A stretch of DNA of 64,000 nucleotides, from the NCBI GenBank assembly GCA_033557465.1, contig CM066031.1, forward strand, positions 1,073,299,640 through 1,073,363,639. Direction: 5' to 3'. How positions within the stretch are numbered: the first letter of the stretch is position 1; each line of letters begins with the position of its first letter. Both the position numbers and the translations under genes were made by a program. The DNA comes from Ichthyophis bannanicus. Lineage: Eukaryota > Chordata > Amphibia > Gymnophiona > Ichthyophiidae. Below the pieces are notes generated by a model, which worked only from the letters and a program-made list of their open reading frames with translations, was not told where the DNA came from and did not search any database. This document shows positions 54,971 through 64,000 of the stretch, in pieces.

Positions 54971-56937
54971 GGAAAGTCTGTGGCAGCATCCCACAGTGTG
55001 CATGCGCTGCCTTCCCCCCTGCCCAACATGTCTCTCTCCAGTAGAGTATACAGCTTACACAGGGCGGAACAGAGAAAAAGATAGTGGGAGTGTGACAGGG
55101 ACAGAGAGAGAGACACACAACCCACAAGGGGAGATGGGTGGGTTGGGATTACCTAATGCTGATGTTCCTGCAGAGCACCTCTTACAGGGGATTAACTATG
55201 CTATCGCCAGCTACACGCAACACATGGGCAATCATGTGGCAAAACCGTATATGTAAATGCTACAAAGGTGGCACCAGTGTGCTGAGGGTCTGTGGGTGGC
55301 CTCTTCTTCCACACATGTGTTTATAGGATCCTGTGGGAGTGGTAGATAGGAGTGGTTGACATATTGGAGAGGTTTTGCAAAGCAGCCTGACCAACCAGGG
55401 CATGCCTGGAAGGGCCCTCATTCAAGCTTACGTGGAGCGTGAAAGGCAGACCATGTATTTGCTTCAAGATATGTTGTTCATAACTACAGAATGAACATGA
55501 TAGCAGGGGTCTGCCATGACTGACACATTGAGATTGTGCACACGCGGCACCAATGAATGGTGGTATCTAGGGTAGATAACGGGAAATACACTGAGCAATG
55601 CAGTTGGGTAGCGATCGTTGTGACACTACTGTACCCACATGCTATCAATATGAGACTCTGCATAGCTGAGGGGACATTTGCTTGTAGCTGGGTCCTCTGC
55701 AGATGCAATGCCACACTGCATTCGCAGTGCAAGGTAGGAGGCGTTCGCACGGAATTTGCATCCTTCGACTGTGTACAGGCTACAGGTAACTACAACTGTT
55801 GTTGCAAATTAAAGGAGAAATCCACCTTAGGCATGCTGTGTGTATGCGCCCATGAGAGGACCTGCTCATGTTCAAACATTGTGTGGTGTGGATGAGGCTA
55901 TAGAGCTAGCGATTCACTGATACGTCTTGCTGATGTGATTACAAGATGGCATTTCATTTCCAAGGTCACAACCCTTTGGCAATGTAGTGTTGGTGACCTC
56001 AGAGGCTGGTGGAAAACGCTACCCTGCCAACACAGTGCGATCCCATGGCCCTGGAGGTGTTGTACGGGCAGGTCTTGTATGATGCAGGTCTCTCATGATA
56101 CCCAATAGGCGTAAATGGGATGACATGGGTTGACCAGAGATAGACTCAGAAGGAGCTGCAATGCCACATCAATGGACTCGGGCACACTCAGTTTGGGGAC
56201 CATTGTTTGCAGAATAATGGCGTAAGGGGTTACATGCCTTTTTTTAACAACACATCAGATGACATGTACAACTGATGGCACAGGATTGCCCTGTGGAAGG
56301 TTTTTGGAAGCACAAAGGACATCATGCGCATCCTAACCGAGGGGAGTGTCAACGCAGGTTCAGCCATCAGTAGCCAGTGTCTCGGGTGCAGAGAGGTGGT
56401 TCCATATGCCATACATTCCCGTCCTCCAGCGGAAAACATAATTGAGCAAGCCCACATACAGGGGAGAAACCAGGGTCATATGTAGAATCCTAAGGTATCA
56501 CAACTGTTGTTGCGAGCGTGAGACTATGCGGATAATGTAGCCTCGGTCCCTCAGGGGTTGCAATAGGCTATATGAAATCCAGGCAATGTTAGATAAGGCA
56601 TATAGACATGTCTGCCCCCAGTTGAGCTGGACAACATCCCTCGCTTGATAGCTATGAGCTTGTATTGGTGTATAGAACCGTGTAGGTTTTGCATATGATG
56701 GATGTGGAAAAATGTATGTCTGTTACGTTGGCCAGAGTTGCAATACTCACCAGAGGTAGTACATGTGTAACAAACAATTTTGCAGTTGCACAACACAATT
56801 GAGTTGTATGGCTAAGAGTTGTGATTGCCAGGGAGATGGACTGGCAGGAGATGGCTTTGCTGGTGTGTGGCAAACACACACAGTTCAGGTGCGTCGTCAC
56901 AAAGAGACACAGAGGCTTCTCCTCCTTGTTTGTTCAC

Positions 56938-57414
56938 CTATATCATAACTACATGATTGACTGCGGGAATTATTATCCCATTGGCCTGTAGAGGTGAATG
57001 TAGGACATTAATATCCTGGCAGGTTTCGTAGAGCACAAACAGATTGTTGCGTAACTGACTCTCCTGACAATTCAAGGGGGCTTGGGTTGAGGTGTCCAGA
57101 ACATGTGCATCACAGCCCACATTAGACGCATCTGTTGTTAATGGGTTCTGAGGAGGGGTTTGCTGGACACGTGACCCCAGCATTAGTTTGTGTGCTGTCT
57201 GCCACCTGTGCAGGCACAGGGTATGGGGGTTTGTGTTCACTGGCACATCTGAGAGATAGCCTGTTGCTTGTGTCCTTTGGGAAGAGACTGTGGCCACTGT
57301 GCTGGTCTCATGTGGAGACACACGTTGGGAACCACATGCACCATACATGCCATCTGACCTAGCAGCTGATGCATCTCTTGAGATGAAAGATGCGCTTGTT
57401 GTAGTGCTGTCCAA
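56938..57414 (-). other. Unrecognised 158-codon ORF in arm B
   Basis: Arm B version of 36458-36757, longer at both ends. It begins MDSTTTSASFISRDASAARS, keeps SPHETSTVATVSSQ and CDAHVLDTSTQA, and ends NHVVMI. Hydrophilic, with no domain recognised. It is the longest shared frame in the arms. Confidence 0.3.
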
Positions 57415-57503
57415 CCACGTTGCACAATGCGAGGAGATTGCGTCTCAGTCAGGTATGTCTTTGGGAGTCTGATAGCTAGCCATGCACCTATGAGGCACAG
57501 CGT

Positions 57504-57842
57504 TTATGTAGGAGTCAGACCAGATTCCACAAGATAGCTGACAGGGCCTACATATTGGGGTCCATGCATTGGGTATGCGAGAGAGCCCTGGACATATCTT
57601 TTCGACTGTGGGTGCATGTGGCAGTCATCCACTTCGGCCCACCAGATCATTCCCTTGTTATGTACACAACCGCAAAACACAAACATGCACTTTGTGAAAA
57701 CTGTGGGTGCTGAGCCACAGCTGGATAAAAGGAACGTTCCGATAGTGGTTACCTTGATGGTGGGGACCAACGGAACGTCCGGTGTGCTTGTTGGCAGAGA
57801 TGATGTGTGTACACAGCCGTGTGATGTTAACAACACAGGCAT
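57504..57842 (-). other. Unrecognised 112-codon ORF in arm B
   Basis: Arm B version of 35964-36302, same length and same stop position, ending VESGLTPT. The plus strand is also open across much of it. Confidence 0.3.
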
Positions 57843-60820
57843 ATCTGCTTGCGTTGGTCAGGGATTACGTATCCTCAGAGGTTCATTTAGAATGTCATCT
57901 GGAACAGACAGTTCTTCACTTCTATGAGATGTCAGATGTGGCTGTGATCTCCCTCTCCTGTAGGTTTGCGGACGTTGTGGGGTGAGAAGCCAGCACCCTT
58001 GTGGGGATGAGGTAACTTCTCCATTGCTCTGTGAGGTCCACAATGTGTTATGTGTTTATTCTGTTTGGGTGAGGTTTGCAAAGTGTATGCCCCCACTATT
58101 GATGGGGTTGAGCAACTATGTGCATGACGCCTCTACCATCTTCTAGGACGGACACAGTCCATGGTTCTGATGTTAGCTCCCTCCATCTGGTCATAAGGTG
58201 ACCTCATGTTCCTGTGATTCTGTAAATTTGCTGTCCATGGAGGGGCTGGAAGGCCATGTACTCCATCACAGAGGCAAAAGGCCTGTGGGGGGTCAGGCTG
58301 CTGGGTCTGCTGAGGCTGACTAGCTGTCAGTGTCCTCTGCATAGTAGCATGGTCACACGTTGAAGCAGCTTGTACTGCAGGTGTTACGTACTAAGCATAG
58401 GACTGACTTACATTTCTGTGTTTTTGGGGAAGTGCTTTTCTACAGCTCTCATCTTTGCAGGATCTGCAATATGTGACAGACTTGTTGAGGTCACATTGTC
58501 CTGCAGGCTTCTGAAATGGACTCTTCAACACTACAGGGGATGTTGACCAGTTAGCCTGTACCCAGTGTTGCGTGTGAGAGGCTTGCAGCCAGCCATGTGT
58601 CCTTGCCACAATAGCAATAGGGGAGACTCTGCCTTCACCTGAAAAACAGTCAGTAGCTGCCCTAATCACAACATGTGAAATGTTCTAAACATGCTTGTCA
58701 GGTGCTTGCTAGTAGTGACCTCTGTGATGTGAGAGATGTTGACTTTGAGGTTGTAGATGTTGTTTGGCCTCCGTCTGGAACTTTCCCATGTACATGGTAT
58801 AGGGACCTGTCCTGTCTGACAGCTTAAATGTATTGAAGATGCAGGCACCAAGGCCACATAATGGCTTTCACTCCCTACCAGGAGGTCTGGTGGCATGTGG
58901 ATTGTAACGTTTCATTCTCCTCCTAGCACACACAATCATGATGGAGTGATCAGGCAGGTGTCCTTCCTGCACACCAGGTGACGGAGGCACATGTGGAAAT
59001 GTGGGGAGGTGTTAGGAGGGATCTTCCACATTATCCAACTGACATCATGTAAGGTCTGCTGTAATGGCAGGATGTCAGCCCCATATGGTGTTTGGTGATA
59101 TAGGTGACTCTCTGTCTCCGTTGGCCTTTGCTCAGATTGTGTTACTGATGATATGGAGACGCGCCCCAAAAACATGTGTGTGCAGATCCTGGAAGGACAT
59201 ATCATGTGTAGGGAACATTCTTCCTTAGGCAGAGGCAAGCCTGTCTTGGAGAGGTACATCGTTCCCCTCAGAGTGGTCACAGTCAGCAGAACCCTCAGGG
59301 GATTGGATGTGTCCTCTGTATGGAGACAAAGCTAAAGTGAGGTAGTGTTAACAATTGGCCATAGTAACGTAGTGACATGGTACTGGTGTGTGCATACCGG
59401 TACACATCAGCAGCTTTGTTGCATTTGCCAATGGCGGATAAGCAATTGCTGCACCAGCCATTGTTGCACTTTGAAGGGTCTGTGGTGGGACAAGGGTCCT
59501 GGATGGCACATAGTGAGCTGCCAAATTTTGTTCAATGTACACAATCCTCTGGTCAACCAACACTGACAATGTCTGTGTATGTGTACTGGCCAAAGCCAGG
59601 ACCCCACAGCATGGTGCAAGGTTCCTTGACTAGGATGAGGCCTACAGAACATCATGAGGCCCCATTGTGGCTTTGGGGGCTCACCACTCCCACTGGGGGT
59701 TGTTTGGCCAGAGCGTGCTCCTCAAGGGCACTGCCAGTGGAGGTCCACTATTCAAGGGTGACGTACCCTTTCAGGAAAGGACTGATGTTTGATTGGCTAC
59801 CTTAACTCCACATGAGGAAGAGGAAGCCCCTGTCAAAATGTGTGTGCCCCAAGCCACATTGTTAGAGAGGAGGGTACCAAGGTTGGCTGCTCTGTCATGC
59901 CAGCCACTCTTGGCTACCTTCCCACAGGCCATACATTCAGACATTTTAGCATATAACCATTATCAATTGCAATACCAGATATGGTTGTCTGTGTCTGAGA
60001 ACATAGCTGCACATTATCAACATATGCTCTTCAGACCAGGAGTGCTTCTCCATGATTGATATGGGATTAGGGCCTAATTGCAAACTGGTGGAGTCCTAAA
60101 AAGTGATCTTCACCTTTTGTTATAATGGTTCTAGTGTGTGGGTGAATGTGAACTTGTAATTATTGTAATTTGTGGGATATAGGTTAAAATACAGAGACAA
60201 AGCCAGACAATGCCACAGGTGTGTCACTACAATAGCTGGTTTCCTGCAATACCAGGCACAATGACCTGCTGGATGTGTGGGAAGCCATGACCTGGAACGA
60301 GCCATTTTGCACAGGCAACATCACCGCACACAGACACTTTAGGTTGCTTATAATAGCTTTCTAATTGGACACTGGAGACTGTTTACATGCATCCTCTGTT
60401 GGCAATAATGAGAAAGACATGTAAGGCCTACGTCCTGTTTGTTTCAGGCCATTTTTGGTTCCCAGTGCCACCTGCATTCCTAGCTTTGTCTGTGCACATG
60501 TGTGCAGTGACACCTATGCCCAGTGTGCCAGGCACCCTCAGCACATCATTGAACTACCCTGTGGCCCCCTTACATGACATTGCAGGACCATGGCACATTT
60601 TGTTTGCCAATGATGGTGTCCATGCTAAGCACACTTACCCAGCATGTGCTCTGTTTCACACATTTGTGTTGTCATGATCTTTGGACATCCTGGGACCCAA
60701 CCCCAATGGCAACCTGATATCCCACCAATCATTGGCGCAGTATACCAACATGAGACATTGTGTGGGTGGCCCTATTCACCTTGCCAGGGGACACTACCAT
60801 GACATTTCACCTTCGACAGG

Positions 60821-60990
60821 GCCCAGGATATCAATGCTTGAACCACCAGATGCATTGTGTAACGTGTCTCTTATGGGGAACCTGCTGGCTATGTCCAACC
60901 TAGTTTGGACACTGTTGCAGAGAGCATAATGTGTGTGTGGGGGTAGGGATTGACCCTGTATGGGCTATGTTATGTTGTTATGTTCCTATG
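60821..60990 (+). mobile_element. Diverged CR1 3' end
   Basis: CCCAGGATATCAATGCTTGA, GGGGAACCTGCTGGCTA, CCCTGTATGGGCTATG and TTATGTTGTTATGTTCCTAT parallel 14697-14866, the CR1 3' UTR and octamer tail, with many substitutions. Too short to include coding sequence. Confidence 0.75.
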
Positions 60991-61530
60991 CCCTGGCTCT
61001 GCTATGCTGACAACAGGTGTGGTTGGCAACACCATGGACAGGGGCCAAACCACCATAACAGCTGTTGGCACCTGTGCTCATGTGTGGGTTTATGTATGTG
61101 TTGTCCAACCACAACAGTTGAATGTATCCTTGCAACACCATCAGTGATGTCCATGTGTCTCATGGTCTTGGATATGTATTAAGTGTTAAGATGTTGAACC
61201 TAAATCTGCATGATGGTATGGGGACATGGATCTGCTACAGGTCTTTGTAAGCACATTTCATGGCTCATGGGGGTGGGGTGCTGTTACACACATAAACATC
61301 TGCACCTAGCATATCATCTGGAGACATCAAAGACATGTGTGATGAGATGTTGACCTCACAGACTATGGGATAGATGCAACCTACCTGCCATGAACAACCA
61401 CATTATCTTAATGACATACCCACCATTGCAATCCGGGATCTGGCCCCCTGGGGGTTGGGTGTCCTACCACACATCATCAGCTGCATACACCTTAGCAAAA
61501 AGGTGACTAACAGGACACATTACGCAGGTC
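60991..61530. other. Unassigned sequence before the minisatellite
   Basis: No gene recognised. A frame at 60931-61182 has no motifs and overlaps the CR1 tail. Confidence 0.4.
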
Positions 61531-63743
61531 ACAGGACTCCTGGGGATAGGGAGAATACATATAACTTGTTAGGCACACACAACCATATCCCCATGGTGCC
61601 AGATTACCCACTGTGATGGGCTCCCTGGACTCCAGGGGATAGGGAGGCTAAAGCAAACTGTTTAAGCACACACAACCATATCCCCATGGTGCCAGATTAC
61701 CCACTGTGATGGGCTCCCTGGACTCCTGGGGATAGGGAGGCAGAAGCAAACTGTTTAAGCACACACAACCATATCCCCAGGGTGACAGATTACCCACTGT
61801 GAAGGGCTCCCTGGACTCCTGGGGATAGGGAGGCAGAAGCAAACTGTTTAAGCACACACAACCATATCCCCATGGTGCCAGATTACCCACTGTGATGGGC
61901 TCCTTGGACTCCAGGGGATAGGGAGCCTAAAGCAAACTGTTTAAGCACACACAACCATATCCCCAGGGTGACACATAACCCGCTGTGATGGCCTTTCTGG
62001 ACTCCTGGGGATAGGGTTGATGTATTGAACAGTTTCAGCACACACAACCATATCTCCAGGGTGACAGATAGCCCGCTGGGATGGCCTCTCTGGACTCCTG
62101 GGGATAGGGAGAATGTTTTGAACAGTTTCAGCACACACAACCATATCCTCAGGGTGACAGATTGCTCACTGTGATGGGCTCCCTGGACTCCTGGGGATAG
62201 GGAGGCTGATTCAAACTGTTTAAGCACACACAACCATATCCCCAGGGTGACACATAACCTGCTGTGATGGCCTTTCGGGACTCCTGGGGATAGGGAGACT
62301 GATTCAAACTGTTTAAGCACACATAACCATATCCCCAGGGTGACAGGTAGCCCACTGTGATGGGCTCTCTGGACTCCTGGGGATAGGGAGGCTGATTCAA
62401 ACTGTTTAAGCACACACAACCATATCCCCAGGGTGACAGATTGCCCACTGTGATGGCCTCTCTGGACTCCTGGGGATAGGGAGAATGTTTTGAACAGTTT
62501 CAGCACACACAACCATATCCCCAGGGTGACAGATTGCCCACTGTGATGGGCTCCCTGGACTCCTGGGGATAGGGAGGCTGATTCAAACTGTTTAAGCACA
62601 CACAACCATATCCCCAGGGTGGCAGGTAGCCCACTGTGATGGGCTCTCTGGACTCCTGGGGATAGGGTGGATGTATTGAACAGTTTCAGCACACACAACC
62701 ATATCTCCAGGGTGATTGATAGCCCACTGTGATGGGCTCTCTGGACTCCTGGGGATAGGGAGGCTAAGGCAAAATGTTTACACACACACAACCATATCCC
62801 CAGGGTGACAGATAACCCACTGTGATGGGCTCTCTGGACTCCTGGGGATAGGGAGGCTAAGGCAAACTGTTTAAACACACACAACCATATCCCCAGGGTG
62901 ACAGATAACCCACTGTGATGGGCTCCCTGGACTCCTGGGGATAGGGAGGCTGCTTCAAACTGTTTAAGCACACACCACCATATCCCCAGGGTGACAGATA
63001 ACCCAATGTGATGGCCTCTCTGGACTCCTGGGGATAGGGAGGCTAAGGCAAAATGTTTATGCACACACCACCATATCCCCAGGGTGACACATAACCCACT
63101 GTGATGGCCTCTCTGGACTCCTGGGGATAGGGAGGCTAAGGCAAAATGTTTATGCACACACCACCATATCCCCAGGGTGACACATAACCCACTGTGATGG
63201 CCTCTCTGGACTCCTGGGGATAGGGTGGATGTATTGAACAGTTTCAGCACACAGAACCATATCTCCAGGGTGAAAGGTAGCCCACTGTGATGGCCTCTCT
63301 GGACTCCTGGGGATAGGGTGGATGTATTGAACAGTTTCAGCACACACAACCATATCTCCAGGGTGAAAGGTAGCCCACTTTGATGGCCTCTCTGGACTCC
63401 TGGGGATAGGGTGGATGTTTTGAACAGTTTCAGCACACACAACCATATCTCCAGGGTGAAGGATAGCCCACTGTGATGAGCTCTCAGGACCCCTGGAGAT
63501 AGGGAGAATGTTTTCAATTTTGACAGCACACAGATCAATATCACCAGGATGACAGGTGACTCACTGTGATGGGCTCTCTAGTCTTCTGGGGATAGGGTGG
63601 ATGTATTAAATTGTCTGGGCACACACAACCATATCTCCTGGGTGAAGGTTAGCCCACTGTGATGAGCTCTCAGGACCCCTGTGGATAGGGGGGCGTATTC
63701 CACAACATTGGCAACAAAACCCATATCACCTGGTTGACTGACA
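61531..63743. repeat. 93-bp minisatellite, about 24 copies
   Basis: Head-to-tail copies of a 93-bp unit containing GGACTCCTGGGGATAGGGAG, CACACACAACCATATCCCC and AGGGTGACAGAT. Variants differ mainly in the middle: AAACTGTTTAAGCAC versus GAACAGTTTCAGCAC, and GAGGCTGATT versus GTGGATGTATT. Neighbouring runs of one variant suggest local duplication. The unit has 31 codons, so frames stay open across it, including a 553-codon minus frame (61883-63544) and parts of the other frames. Edge copies are most diverged. There is no evidence of expression. Confidence 0.93.
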
Positions 63744-64000
63744 TACCATTAATGCTACGTTTCACATACCCTTGCGCTGGACCCAAGGTGTTTGGATGCA
63801 GGTACAGATCCCACCATATCCATATGATGTGGTTTTGATTGACTTAAGCTGATCTATGGGCTTACTTTCTTACAATATGTTGTGGCACGGCCACAGCAGC
63901 AGCTACCATGTCACATGGATAGCATCATGACCTCTGTGACCATGTCCATCAACACCAGGGTACAGGCCAAACCAGTCACATATGATACAAAGACATTATG
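63744..64000. other. Unassigned sequence at the window end
   Basis: Leaves the minisatellite. No gene or repeat recognised. Confidence 0.4.

Larger units (their letters stand above)
54080..60650. repeat. Arm B of a large inverted duplication
   Basis: Reverse-complement partner of 33164-40725. Collinear except for four places: no L2 tail near 54250; about 680 bases (arm A 39525-40205) missing near 54440; arm A 38880-39176 replaced near 54770-54970; and in that replacement a 100-base copy of arm A 39524-39620 in the opposite orientation, followed by a GGGAGGGAGG and GGGTGTTTGG purine repeat. Its outer end TTACCCAGCATG pairs with the arm A start CATGCTGGTTAA. Confidence 0.85.

Noticed and set aside
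61883..63544. 553-codon repeat protein
   Set aside because: Minisatellite by-product: other frames are also open and no start context, signal or domain was recognised.
61531..63743. CRISPR-like array
   Set aside because: Units are contiguous 93-bp repeats with no unique spacers, and the context is a vertebrate genome.
21764..63743. Relation between the two 93-bp repeats (21.8 kb and 61.5 kb)
   Set aside because: Unit lengths agree but sequences share nothing visible; coincidence is likelier.

Overview
This window looks like intergenic DNA from a large, repeat-rich, non-mammalian tetrapod genome. The 3' ends of the CR1 elements carry octamer tails (TTCTTATG or TTTCTATG type) seen in reptiles and caecilian-like amphibians. 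They occur with several L2-like LINEs, a gammaretrovirus-type endogenous provirus, hAT-like MITEs and terminal-inverted-repeat (TIR) elements with 3-bp target duplications. I lean towards a caecilian amphibian, but this is inference only. I found no host protein-coding gene and no bona fide tRNA, rRNA or ncRNA gene.

Layout. 1-3.65 kb: mostly unassigned, with one LINE scrap and three microsatellites. 3.66-10.25 kb: a complete minus-strand provirus with 630-bp LTRs, a CTGG 4-bp target duplication, a primer-binding site and a polypurine tract, but ruined gag, pol and env. 10.3-11.1 kb: an L2-like LINE 3' end. 12.5-31.6 kb: a nested stack. An old L2-like LINE (L2-I) is split by a second L2-like LINE (L2-II) and by a CR1 element (CR1-A). 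CR1-A is split by a minus-strand CR1 and by a 7.85-kb TIR element (T1), and T1 is split by a second member of its own family (T2). L2-II is split by a CR1 tail and by an unidentified insert that carries a third member (T3). 31.6-33.16 kb: a CR1 reverse-transcriptase fragment.

33.16-40.73 kb and 54.08-60.65 kb are two arms of a roughly 7-kb inverted duplication with shared short ORFs that I do not recognise. Between them lie MITEs, a possible transposon-protein exon, a 493-codon gag-like ORF, a 500-N assembly gap, a 1.3-kb C-rich tract, a truncated fourth T element (T4) and minus-strand L2-like LINEs. 61.53-63.74 kb is a 93-bp minisatellite of about 24 copies.

The most interesting unexplained system is the T family. 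Its TIR is close to GGGGCATGTTTACTAAA, its target duplications are 3 bp (TTA, ATT, AAA), it has no transposase ORF I can recognise, and its members repeatedly carry tRNA-like modules with A-box and B-box sequences. A 42-bp palindrome at 12.27 kb is a TIR-to-TIR remnant of the same family.
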